A stretch of DNA of 64,000 bases from Agrobacterium fabrum str. C58. GTDB lineage: Bacteria > Pseudomonadota > Alphaproteobacteria > Rhizobiales > Rhizobiaceae. Below are positions 19,541 through 29,132 of this stretch, piece after piece. The stretch's first letter is position 1, and each line of letters starts with the position of its first letter. The stretch lies in the NCBI RefSeq assembly GCF_000092025.1, contig NC_003063.2, positions 1,679,501 through 1,743,500 on the forward strand, given 5' to 3'. The notes beneath the pieces are model-generated. The model was not told the origin of the DNA. It worked only from the letters and a program-made list of their open reading frames with translations, and did no database searches. The position numbers and the translations under genes are program-made.

Positions 19541-20437
19541 ATGAAACATACGCTCGATCCCCACATGTTCCGGCACCTCTCCTTGTCTGAGACCTGCCGC
19601 AAGGTCGCAGACCTCGGTTATGATTACGTCGAACTTTCGCCGCGCCCGGATTTCCTTTCCTGGTGGACACGGCCGAAGGTCTATCCCGAACGGGTCGCCG
19701 AATTCAAAAAGGCGTTGAAGGACCATGGTGTCGGCCTTGCCACGCTGCAGCCGATGTATCGCTGGGCAAGCCCCTATCCGGACGAATGGGACGTGGCGAT
19801 AGATAACTGGAAACGCGCCATCGAGATTGCCATTGAGATGGAATGCCCGATGTTCGTTTCGGAATTCGGCCGTGGCGGCTCGCCGGAGCGCAGCCTCAAC
19901 GACCGTTCCGGCCTGCATCGCCCGGAAACCTGCGAGGCGCAGTTCTTCCGCGCCATGGATATTCTGGTGCCGATCCTCGAGCGGGAAGGGCTGGTGCTGT
20001 CACTGGAGGCCCATCCCGAAGACTGGATCGAGGAGATCGCGCCGGCCATCGACATCATCAAGACCATCAATTCCAAGGCGGTAAAGGCCTCCTTCATCGC
20101 ACCGCACACGTTCTTTTACGGGCCGGACATGGTGGCGAACCTGCGCGCGACCGAGGGTCATCTGGTGCATGTGCGCCTTGCCGATACCTACGACCATAAC
20201 AAGTCGTCGCAGCTGCGTTACATCGTCAATCCCCCCGGCTCCAAGGTGAGGGTGCATCAGCACACCGATTTCGGCCAGGGCGAGATCGACTGGGAGACCT
20301 TCTTTGCGACGCTTGCCGGCATGAAATTCGATGGCGTGCTGTCGAACTGCGTCTTTGCCTGGGAAGACCGCGTCGATGAAAGCGCGCGTTTCATGCTCAG
20401 CGAAACCCGGCGATACGTCGCCAAATACTGGAAATGA
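19541..20437 (+). CDS. Sugar phosphate isomerase/epimerase-like TIM-barrel protein
   Basis: A 298-residue xylose-isomerase-like TIM barrel (AP_endonuc_2 superfamily), expected to bind a divalent metal and isomerise, epimerise or dehydrate a sugar or inosose. Metal-site candidates are Glu in [10 protein letters not shown], His in [10 protein letters not shown], and Glu in the C-terminal barrel strands; [14 protein letters not shown] is a family-like element. It begins a run of three closely spaced enzyme genes, followed 10 bases later by the Gfo/Idh/MocA oxidoreductase. The exact substrate cannot be read; the partner enzymes suggest keto-inositols or 3-keto-sugars. Confidence 0.85.
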   Translation: MKHTLDPHMFRHLSLSETCRKVADLGYDYVELSPRPDFLSWWTRPKVYPERVAEFKKALKDHGVGLATLQPMYRWASPYPDEWDVAIDNWKRAIEIAIEMECPMFVSEFGRGGSPERSLNDRSGLHRPETCEAQFFRAMDILVPILEREGLVLSLEAHPEDWIEEIAPAIDIIKTINSKAVKASFIAPHTFFYGPDMVANLRATEGHLVHVRLADTYDHNKSSQLRYIVNPPGSKVRVHQHTDFGQGEIDWETFFATLAGMKFDGVLSNCVFAWEDRVDESARFMLSETRRYVAKYWK

Positions 20438-20447
20438 GGTTTTTCAG

Positions 20448-21458
20448 ATGACTGTGAGAATTGGTGTCGTCGGCACCGGCGCAATCGGGCGTGATCACGC
20501 CCGCCGTATCAACAAGGTTCTGGGCGGCGCCAAGATCGTTGCGCTGAGTGACGTCAACCGCGCCTCGGCAGAGGCGGTCAAAAATGACATCGCCCCGGAT
20601 GCCGTCTTGTTCGCCACGGGTGAGGAGCTGATCGCATCGCCTGACGTGGAGGCCGTGCTCGTCACCTCATGGGGCGCGACCCATGAACAATATGTGCTGG
20701 CCGCCATCGCCGCCGGCAAGCCGTGCTTCTGCGAAAAGCCGCTGGCGACGACGGCCGAAGGCGCAAGACGCATCGTCGATGCCGAGGTGGCGCATGGCAA
20801 ACGGCTGGTTCAAGTGGGCTTCATGCGCCGCTACGACGCCGGTTACGTAGCGTTGAAACAGGCCGTGGACAACAGGATCGGCGCGCCGATCATGGTGCAT
20901 GCCGCCCACCGCAACCCGTCAGTGCCGGAGCAATATGTGACGCCGATGGCGATCCACGACACAATGATCCACGAGATCGACGTGTTGCGGTGGCTGCTTG
21001 ACGACGACTATGTTTCGGCTCGCGTCCTCTTCCCCCGCTCCGCCGCCCGCAGCCACGCGAAGCTGAAGGACCCGCAGATCGTCATTCTGGAAACCGCCAA
21101 GGGCACGATCATCGACGTCGAAATCTTCGTCAATTGCCATTATGGTTATGATATCCAGTGCCAGGTGGTGGGTGAGGACGGCATTGCCAGCCTGCCGGAG
21201 CCAATGTCGGTGCAGACGCGCCTTGGCGCCAGGCTGCAGAACGACATTCTGACCGACTGGAAAGACCGCTTCATCGCCAGCTATGATGTGGAATTGCAGG
21301 ATTTCATCCACGCGGCGGCAAAGGGGACGGCCTCGGGCCCCAATTCCTGGGACGGCTACGTGGCCGCCATCAGCTCCGACGCCTGCGTGGCCGCGCAGGA
21401 GACACAAGGGGCGGCCGTCGCCATCGATCTGCCGGCCCGTCCCGCACTTTACCAATGA
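20448..21458 (+). CDS. Inositol 2-dehydrogenase-like oxidoreductase (Gfo/Idh/MocA)
   Basis: This 336-residue NAD-dependent oxidoreductase has a Rossmann start [15 protein letters not shown], the conserved EKPLATT (Lys of the catalytic triad) near 95-101, and [16 protein letters not shown] containing the Asp/His catalytic pair. Length and motifs match IolG-type inositol dehydrogenases; other hexose or 3-keto-glucoside dehydrogenases of the superfamily remain possible. The start at 20448 has TGAGG 8 bases upstream, the same arrangement as the next gene. It lies between two TIM-barrel genes, implying oxidation of a cyclitol followed by isomerisation. Confidence 0.9.
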   Translation: MTVRIGVVGTGAIGRDHARRINKVLGGAKIVALSDVNRASAEAVKNDIAPDAVLFATGEELIASPDVEAVLVTSWGATHEQYVLAAIAAGKPCFCEKPLATTAEGARRIVDAEVAHGKRLVQVGFMRRYDAGYVALKQAVDNRIGAPIMVHAAHRNPSVPEQYVTPMAIHDTMIHEIDVLRWLLDDDYVSARVLFPRSAARSHAKLKDPQIVILETAKGTIIDVEIFVNCHYGYDIQCQVVGEDGIASLPEPMSVQTRLGARLQNDILTDWKDRFIASYDVELQDFIHAAAKGTASGPNSWDGYVAAISSDACVAAQETQGAAVAIDLPARPALYQ

Positions 21459-21466
21459 GGTCTTTC

Positions 21467-22252
21467 ATGCGTTTTGCCATCAACCACATTACCGCGCCAA
21501 AGCTCTCCCTCGAGCAGTTCTTCGCAACCGCCCGCGAACTCGGTCTCGCTGAAGTCGAAATCCGCAACGACCTGCCCGATATCGTCGGAACGGTTGACCC
21601 TGCTGCGGTGAAGGCCGCGGCCGAAAAGGCCGGCGTGACGATCATCTCGATCAACGCGCTTTATCCCTTTAACGTCTGGTCGGGCGACCTGCCTGCGCGG
21701 GCTGTCGCCATGGCTGATTATGCGGCGGCAAGCGGCGCGAATGCGCTCGTCATGTGCCCGCTCAATGACGGCACGGCCGTCTCTTTTGATAATCTAGTCA
21801 CGGCGCTGAAGGCCATGAAGCTGATCCTCGAGGAACGCGGCCTGACCGGCCTTGTCGAGCCGCTCGGCTTCCCGGTCTCCTCGCTGCGCACCAAGGCCGA
21901 GGCCGTGAGGGCAATCGATGCGGCCGGCGGCGGCGATGTCTATAAGCTGGTGCATGACACCTTCCACCATCACCTTGCGGGCGAGACCGAGTTATTCCCC
22001 GAACGCACCGGCCTCGTCCACATTTCCGGTGTTACCGACCCCGCCGTCTCCGTCGCCGACATGCTGGACGCCCACCGTGTTCTGGTGGATGGCGACGACC
22101 GGCTGGAGAATATCGCGCAGATCAAGACGCTGGAGGCTGCCGGTTACAAGGGTCCTTACAGCTTCGAGCCTTTTGCGACGGAGGTGCACGAGCTGAAAGA
22201 TCCTGCTGTCGTCGTCAAGGACAGCATAGACCATATCTCCCGGGCGCTCTGA
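21467..22252 (+). CDS. Inosose isomerase-like TIM-barrel protein (IolI-like)
   Basis: This 261-residue xylose-isomerase-like TIM barrel opens MRFAINHITAPKLS. The expected metal ligands are Glu in GLVEPLGFP, Asp/His in VHDTFHHHLAG and Glu in PYSFEPFATEV. Size and start resemble IolI, which interconverts keto-inositols. The start at 21467 is chosen since GAGG ends six bases upstream; an ATG at 21455 overlapping the previous stop would add four residues. It is the last gene before a strong terminator (22260-22290). Confidence 0.85.
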   Translation: MRFAINHITAPKLSLEQFFATARELGLAEVEIRNDLPDIVGTVDPAAVKAAAEKAGVTIISINALYPFNVWSGDLPARAVAMADYAAASGANALVMCPLNDGTAVSFDNLVTALKAMKLILEERGLTGLVEPLGFPVSSLRTKAEAVRAIDAAGGGDVYKLVHDTFHHHLAGETELFPERTGLVHISGVTDPAVSVADMLDAHRVLVDGDDRLENIAQIKTLEAAGYKGPYSFEPFATEVHELKDPAVVVKDSIDHISRAL

Positions 22253-22259
22253 CCGCTTT

Positions 22260-22290
22260 GCCGCCCGCGGTTCACTGCGGGCGGCGCTTT
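22260..22290 (+). terminator. Terminator of the cyclitol cluster
   Basis: GCCGCCCGC and GCGGGCGGC form a perfect 9 bp stem with an 8-base loop, followed by GCTTT. It starts 8 bases after the stop codon of the last enzyme gene and separates this cluster from the next LacI gene. Confidence 0.75.
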
Positions 22291-22458
22291 ATGGGCGGGG
22301 ATAAAAACCCAAAGAAATCAATTCCGCATTTACAGATGTTGCTGTAGTCTTCCGGTAACGAGAGTGCAGCGAACAGGCACGGGTATTCTTCAGATCGACT
22401 GCGCGGCGCAGGCTTTCTGCCCGCACTGTGCGAAGAAGAGTGGTTGAATTCTCCCTAT

Positions 22459-23505
22459 ATGAAAGCGGACAGGAAAACGACGCTTAAGGACGTGGCCCGG
22501 GAGGCGAATGTTTCGCTGAGCACGGCTTCGCACGCCATTAATGGCACCGCGCCCTTGACCACGCAGGTTCGCGAGAGGGTGCTGGAGGCGGCCCGCACGC
22601 TCGGTTATCTCGAAAACCGCCGGCAGAAGGCGACCATCGCCACTCTGCGTGTCGTGCTGCTGGCGATGACCAATGACGCCGCCCCGCAGAGCGACCTCAA
22701 CATGGTCAGCTGGACGATGCTGAACGGTTTTCGGCGCGAATGCGAGCGGCGCGGCATTCGCATCGTTCCCTATGTCAGCACAACGAGCCGGATTGATCCG
22801 GTTGCCGTGGCGGCGGCAGCGGATGGCGACAATGTCGATGGGATCGTGGTTCTCAATGATGACAGACCGCAACTGGTCGAGGCGCTGTCGGCGCTCGGGC
22901 GGCCGGTGGTGCTCATCAATGGCGAAGACCCGGCGATGATCGTCGATACGGTGACGGCGGAAAACCGTTTTGGTGCGCGGCTCGGCATCGAGCATCTGCT
23001 GTCGCTCGGGCATCGCAATATCCTGCATATCACCTGGAAGGGGCGCACGACGATCCGGCGTCGTTATGACGGTTATAGCGACGCCTATCTCGCGGCGGGC
23101 CTTGCCGTGCCTTCGGATATGGTTGTCGAGGTGGAAAGCTATGAGCCGCAATGGGGCGAGGCCGCCATTCGCCGGCTATTGGCCGAGGAACGCCCGCTTC
23201 GAAAAGCGACGGCGATCTTCTGTGCCGCCGACAATCTGGCGCTCGGCTGCCTGAAGGCGCTGACGGAGGCTGGAATCCGGGTGCCGGACGATGTGTCAGT
23301 GCTGGGTTTCGACGATATCATGCCGGCGGCCTTCAGCGCGCCGCCGCTCAGCACCATCCAGTTGCCAGCCGACCGGCTGGGCGGTGCGGCCCTTGCGCTG
23401 CTGGAGCAGCGGCTGGTGGCAGCCGATCCGACACGTCCGGCGCATCGGCTGGAACTTGGTTGTCGGCTGGTGTTGAGGGGCAGCATCGCGCCGCCCCCCA
23501 GGTGA
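22459..23505 (+). CDS. LacI-family transcriptional regulator of the pectin locus
   Basis: A regulator of about 348 residues: HTH TTLKDVAREANVSLSTASHAING, then a periplasmic-binding-like domain (DGIVVLNDDRPQLVEAL, GIEHLLSLGHRNILHI, PDDVSVLGFDDIMPAAF, PLSTIQLPADRLG). The ATG at 22459 lacks a clear ribosome-binding site; a TTG at 22444 sits 4 bases after GAAGAAGAG and may be the true start. It converges on a CUT1 transporter operon ten bases away and is the obvious candidate regulator for it, recognising a pectic sugar or oligogalacturonide. Confidence 0.88.
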   Translation: MKADRKTTLKDVAREANVSLSTASHAINGTAPLTTQVRERVLEAARTLGYLENRRQKATIATLRVVLLAMTNDAAPQSDLNMVSWTMLNGFRRECERRGIRIVPYVSTTSRIDPVAVAAAADGDNVDGIVVLNDDRPQLVEALSALGRPVVLINGEDPAMIVDTVTAENRFGARLGIEHLLSLGHRNILHITWKGRTTIRRRYDGYSDAYLAAGLAVPSDMVVEVESYEPQWGEAAIRRLLAEERPLRKATAIFCAADNLALGCLKALTEAGIRVPDDVSVLGFDDIMPAAFSAPPLSTIQLPADRLGGAALALLEQRLVAADPTRPAHRLELGCRLVLRGSIAPPPR

Positions 23506-23514
23506 TGTCCGGGA

Positions 23515-24564
23515 TTACTTCATCCCCGTGCCGGCAATGCCTGTCGTGATGTAACGCTGCAGGAACAGGAACACGACGGTGACGGGCGCCAGGCTGAGGA
23601 AGGTCATGGCGAGAATATAGTGCCATTGCACCGAGAACTCGCCCTGGAAGGCGTTGAGGCCCACCTGCAGCGTGAAGTTTTCGCGGCTGCTGAGAACGAT
23701 CAGCGGCCAGAGGAAGTCATTCCAGCGCCACAGCACAGAGAAGATCGCGAGGACCGCAAGTGCGGGTGCCGTCAGCGGCAGGATGATGCGCCAGAAGATG
23801 CGGAATTCGCTGGCGGCATCCACACGCGCCGCCTCGATCAGCTCATCCGGGATGGTCAGCATATATTGCCTGAGCAGGAACACGCCCGTCGGTGTTGCGA
23901 CGGTGGGGATGATGACGCCCCAAAGATTGTCGACGAGGCCGACGCCGACGATGACGAGATAGGCCGGCACCATAACGACGGTGAGCGGGATCATCAGGGT
24001 GGAGATGATCAGCACGAAGATCGCCTTTTCGCCGCGGAAACGGTATTTCGAGAGCGCAAAGGCCGCCATGGCGTTGACGATCAGCGTCAGGACCGTTGCG
24101 ACGAAGGTGACGAAGACAGAGTTCTTGAGGAAGGTCAGGAAGCTGAACTGGGTCAGGGGATCGGTGAAGTTCTCCGTTGCGATGGTCAGTTTCTGAACCG
24201 GCGTTATTTCGCGGGTATCGACGCTGACGGGCGGACCGGGATTGGCCGGATCGACCATCTGGGCTTTCAGGCCGACGCGGCGGACCATGGCCATTTCCCG
24301 CTCCACGTCATTGATGGTGGCTTTCCACAGGCTGAGCGGCTTGTCGTAACCCTGCACTTCCACCTGCACGGCGGCGCGCGGCAGAAGGCTCGGCGGAAAC
24401 CTGGTAATTTCGGCTTCCGGTTTCAGCGATGACATGGCGGCCCAGACGACCGGAATGAGGACGGCGAGCGTGCCGCCGATGAGCCAGACCCAGGAGAGGA
24501 TATCGGTGAGGCCGATCCGGCCGGGGCGGCGGGTGCGTGTGAGGAACGCGACGGCGTTGGACAT
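23515..24564 (-). CDS. CUT1 sugar ABC transporter permease (MalG-like, extended loop)
   Basis: This 349-residue inner-membrane permease has the first helix at about 24-48, then an unusually long hydrophilic stretch to about 145 before five further helices. The EAA loop reads EAARVDAASEFRIFWRIILPL. Typical MalG proteins are 280-300 residues, so some 60 residues are extra, predicted to be periplasmic. The start at 24564 is three bases after the stop of the partner permease. It acts with the 24567-25562 and 25564-26667 products to import an oligosaccharide, probably pectic. Confidence 0.92.
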   Translation of the reverse strand: MSNAVAFLTRTRRPGRIGLTDILSWVWLIGGTLAVLIPVVWAAMSSLKPEAEITRFPPSLLPRAAVQVEVQGYDKPLSLWKATINDVEREMAMVRRVGLKAQMVDPANPGPPVSVDTREITPVQKLTIATENFTDPLTQFSFLTFLKNSVFVTFVATVLTLIVNAMAAFALSKYRFRGEKAIFVLIISTLMIPLTVVMVPAYLVIVGVGLVDNLWGVIIPTVATPTGVFLLRQYMLTIPDELIEAARVDAASEFRIFWRIILPLTAPALAVLAIFSVLWRWNDFLWPLIVLSSRENFTLQVGLNAFQGEFSVQWHYILAMTFLSLAPVTVVFLFLQRYITTGIAGTGMK

Positions 24565-24566
24565 GC

Positions 24567-25562
24567 TCAGGACTCCATCTTTTTGCCGAGGCGCAACTGC
24601 ACGAGGGTGAGCGCAAGAAGCACAAGCCCCATGAGAACCGATGCGGCGGATGCAAGGCCGAATAGCCTCAGATCGCTGCCGAAGGCCATCTGGTAGATAT
24701 ATTGCACGACGAATGTATTGGCCGTGCCCGGTCCACCGCCATTGGTCAGAACCCATGCCTCGTCGAAGATCTGCACGGAGCGGATCATCAGGAGGATGAG
24801 CACGACGAGCAGGTTGGGACCGAGAAGCGGGAGGGTGATGCGCAACAGCGTGCGCCGGGGTGATGCGGCATCGATGGCCGCGGCTTCATAAAGGTCCTTG
24901 GGGATGGCCTGAAGGCCGGCGAGCAGGATGAGCGTATAAAAGCCCATATGGAACCAGACCGAAACGACGACCACGAAAAAGCGCGACCAGCCGACATCCA
25001 ACAGGAAGATTTCCGGCGGCACGCCCAGCATCTGGAAGAAGGCGTTGAGCAGGCCGTTGCGGTCCAGAAACCATTTCCAGATGAGGCCGATGACGACGGG
25101 CGACAGCAGCACGGGGTAAAAGAACATGGCGCGGAAGAAACCGCGCGCGGCGATCGCCCTGTTGAGGATGAGCGCGGTGATGAGTGCCACCAGCAGCGTG
25201 GCGACGACATTGAAGGCGACGAACCACAGCGTGTTCCAGATTGCCGTCCAGAAAAGCGATTCCCGGCAGCTTCCGGGGTCCATATAGCTCTGGCAATCCA
25301 GCAGCTTGCCGAAGTTCTCCAGGCCGACAAAGGGGCGGTCGGAGATCAGAAGTTCGGTGCCGCCGGTAAAGGCGTAACCGACGGCAATCGCAATCGGCAG
25401 GAAGGTGAAGATGCCGAACAGAACGAGGTTCGGCATCAGAAAGATATAGGGCATGCGCCTTTTGCCGATCAGCCGCTCGATGAAGTTGAGCGGCACTTCG
25501 GCAATCGCCATCACGGCATCGAGCGCACGGTCGGACAGTCTCGCAAGCGTCGGATTGGCCAT
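24567..25562 (-). CDS. CUT1 sugar ABC transporter permease (MalF/UgpA-like)
   Basis: A 331-residue inner-membrane permease with six predicted helices, the first at about 43-65 (YIFLMPNLVLFGIFTFLPIA). The EAA loop reads EAAAIDAASPRRTLLRITLPLLGP. A loop between helices 1 and 2 contains two Cys (CQSYMDPGSC). The ATG at 25562 comes just after the ATPase stop codon. Forms the heterodimeric channel with the next gene's product for oligosaccharide import. Confidence 0.92.
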   Translation of the reverse strand: MANPTLARLSDRALDAVMAIAEVPLNFIERLIGKRRMPYIFLMPNLVLFGIFTFLPIAIAVGYAFTGGTELLISDRPFVGLENFGKLLDCQSYMDPGSCRESLFWTAIWNTLWFVAFNVVATLLVALITALILNRAIAARGFFRAMFFYPVLLSPVVIGLIWKWFLDRNGLLNAFFQMLGVPPEIFLLDVGWSRFFVVVVSVWFHMGFYTLILLAGLQAIPKDLYEAAAIDAASPRRTLLRITLPLLGPNLLVVLILLMIRSVQIFDEAWVLTNGGGPGTANTFVVQYIYQMAFGSDLRLFGLASAASVLMGLVLLALTLVQLRLGKKMES

Positions 25563-25563
25563 G

Positions 25564-26666
<1,103 letters not shown>

Positions 26667-26667
<1 letters not shown>

Positions 26668-28019
26668 CACATGCTCCCTTCATCAGAGCCCGTCGTCGCG
26701 ACGATCTCTTTGATATTCCAGCCCTCGGGCAAGGGCATCGCTCTTTTGATGGCGACATTATCAGCCGAAAATCTGTGAACGCCGGAAAGATAGATCGCCG
26801 GCATGCCGCCGGGATAATCCTCCATGCCGACAATCCGGCCCTCAGCATCCTGTGTCCAGGCATTGGCGCGGCCGGCCGCCTCGGCGCTTGGCGCTATGTC
26901 GGCATTGGTGGGGCGCAGGTCATATTGCAGGCCGGTGCCGAGCTTACCGGGCTGCTGCGCAAGCGTGATGCGCTCCAGCCTGACATTATGAATGCCCGCC
27001 TTTGAGGTGGAGACGAGGTTGATCGCCCCTTCCATGGAGCCGCCCAGATCTTCCACCACGAGGTTTTCCACCCGGCCGGCCTGCCGTTCGGGACGGCGGT
27101 CGACGACGGTGACGGTGACCGCTTCGCCCGAGCCCCAGAATCCGCCCGGTGTCTCGTGGCACTCGGTCTCGATCCGCGAAAAGCGGATGTTGCGCATCGC
27201 GCCGCCATCGCGGGAGAAAAGACCGATGCCGCGATTGGACTGCACGACCTTGCAATCCTCGAACACCACATTGGTGAAATCACCGAAGGACTCCGTGCCG
27301 AGTTTCAGCGCGCAGCTCATGCTGGAGACGGTGCAGCCGCGCACGGTGATGTCGGCGCAGACCCCCACCGCCTTGCCATCCGGCCCGGCGCTGGTTTTGA
27401 GGCAGATGCCGTCATCGGCAGTTGAGATAAAGCAGTCCTCTATCAGCGCGCGCCGGCAGGCGTCCAGCACGATGCCGTCCGTATTGGGCAGGCGGCGGTC
27501 GTTTTCGATGCGGAGATTGCGGAAATGGAGGTCCTCGCAATTTACCATATGCAGCGTCCACATGGGTGAGGCGCTGACGTTCAGGTTTTCGAGGCGCACG
27601 TTGCGGCAGGCTTCCAGCACCATCACGCGCGGGCGTTTTTTCGCCGGGACATAGGTTCCCATGGCCGCGTCATCGCCGATGATGAAGTTTTCACCGCCGG
27701 CCTCGATACGGCCGGGACCGGTAACGGCAATATTGCTTGCGCCGTTCGCGATGATCATGCCGCGATCGGAGTCTTCGGCAATCACCGAAACCCGGGTCAG
27801 CGCGTAAGCGTCGTAATCGGAAACCGGCGCAAGCACGGCATCTTCGGCGAGGTGCAGTTCCACGCCGCTTTTGAGATGGAGACCGGCGCTGACATGACGC
27901 CCGGCCGAGAGAGACACGCGCCCGCCGCCTGCTGATGACACGGCATCGATAGCCTGCTGAATCGCCGCCGTGGCGTCAAGGCCACCTGCTGCAACTGTGA
28001 TGTCCTGACTGGTGTTCAT
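26667..28019 (-). CDS. Glycoside hydrolase family 28 (polygalacturonase/rhamnogalacturonase-like)
   Basis: This 450-residue right-handed beta-helix enzyme is expected to hydrolyse galacturonosyl bonds of pectin fragments. The GH28 landmarks are visible but divergent: NTD at 179-181, ADD with the two Asp at 202-203 (usually GDD or QDD), GTE at 241-243 in place of GHG, and NRGIG near 262 in place of RIK. No signal peptide is present, so it probably acts on imported oligomers in the cytoplasm. A GTG at 28028 overlapping the upstream stop is an alternative start. The neighbouring GH105 gene supports rhamnogalacturonan or oligogalacturonide breakdown. Confidence 0.85.
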
Positions 28020-28024
28020 GATAG

Positions 28025-29119
28025 TCACGATGCCTTTGGCCTTTTCAAAAAAACGTCGATCAGAAGCAGCATCGTCAGCGCCTGCCCATAGGGCGTGGGC
28101 AGATTGGGGATGCGGCGGTAGAAATCGAGGTCGTGTCCCATCGGCGTGCCGTCGGAGACCCCGTGAACGACGCCTTCGTCATCGATATTGCCGAGCACCG
28201 CCTTCAGCGCGCGCTCCGCATGGGGCCGGTTCTCCTCGCCGAGAATGCCGGCCTCGATGCCGCGCAGAATGCCATAGGCGATGCCGGCGGTTGCCGATGT
28301 TTCGACCGGCGAGGTCGGGTCATCGAGCAGCGTATGGAACATGCCGTCTTCGCGCTGATATTTTCTCAGCGACCGAACCTGGCTTGAAAGCACATTGGCG
28401 AGGAAACGTTTGTCCTTTCCGGCAAGTGTGGGCACCAGCTCGAAGAGCTCGGGAATGGCGACGGTGATCCAGGAATTGCCGCGCGCCCAGAAGGCGTCCG
28501 CGAAATTGTGGCGGCCGTTGAAGGTCCAGCCGTGATACCAGAGCCCGGTGACGGGGTCGGAGAGATACCGCGCATGGATCATGAACTGGTAGACGGCCTC
28601 GTCGATCCAGTCCTGCCGTTTGCAGACCACACCGGCGCGGGCGAGGAACAGACAGGCCATGAACAGCGTGTCGTCCCATAATTCGCCCTCATTCAGCCGC
28701 TCCTTGACGACATGCTGGAAGCCGCCATCTTCGGTTTTGGGCAATTCATGCACCAGCCAGTCGGCCCAGTCTTCCACCAGTGCGCGGAAATCCGGCCGGT
28801 CGACATGTTCCGTCAAGATGACGAGCGGCAGCATCGGCGCGGAACTGTTGATCTGGCGCGGCGGCAGGCCACGGTCGATCTGCCAGCCGTACCATGTCAC
28901 GAGGTCGTCCAATGCCTTCTGGTCATTGGCGGCGAGCGCCCGGCGCAGGAAGCCGTAAAGGCCCACGCCCACTTCCCAGTCCCATTCGTCGAACTGGATC
29001 TTGCCATCGGAACCGTCGCTGACCAGACCTTCCTGAATGCCCTTGAGGCGGCTGAAGGCGGCGGCGACATTGTCGATGGTCGTTCTGAGAGTGTCTTTTT
29101 CCATGCTTGGCTGGGTCAT
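28025..29119 (-). CDS. Glycoside hydrolase family 105 (unsaturated galacturonyl hydrolase)
   Basis: This 364-residue (alpha/alpha)6-barrel protein is of the YteR/RhiN family, which releases the unsaturated galacturonate left by pectate or rhamnogalacturonan lyases. Diagnostic stretches are LWDDTLFMACLFLARAG with the catalytic Asp pair region, YHGWTFNGRHNF, WARGNSWITVAIPE and TAGIAYGILRGIEAG. No signal peptide: cytoplasmic. The start at 29119 is 14 bases after the stop of the 840-residue gene; the open frame extends far upstream but there reads as shadow sequence. Co-operonic with GH28 and the CUT1 transporter. Confidence 0.92.
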   Translation of the reverse strand: MTQPSMEKDTLRTTIDNVAAAFSRLKGIQEGLVSDGSDGKIQFDEWDWEVGVGLYGFLRRALAANDQKALDDLVTWYGWQIDRGLPPRQINSSAPMLPLVILTEHVDRPDFRALVEDWADWLVHELPKTEDGGFQHVVKERLNEGELWDDTLFMACLFLARAGVVCKRQDWIDEAVYQFMIHARYLSDPVTGLWYHGWTFNGRHNFADAFWARGNSWITVAIPELFELVPTLAGKDKRFLANVLSSQVRSLRKYQREDGMFHTLLDDPTSPVETSATAGIAYGILRGIEAGILGEENRPHAERALKAVLGNIDDEGVVHGVSDGTPMGHDLDFYRRIPNLPTPYGQALTMLLLIDVFLKRPKAS

Positions 29120-29132
29120 CTGTGAATTCCGC

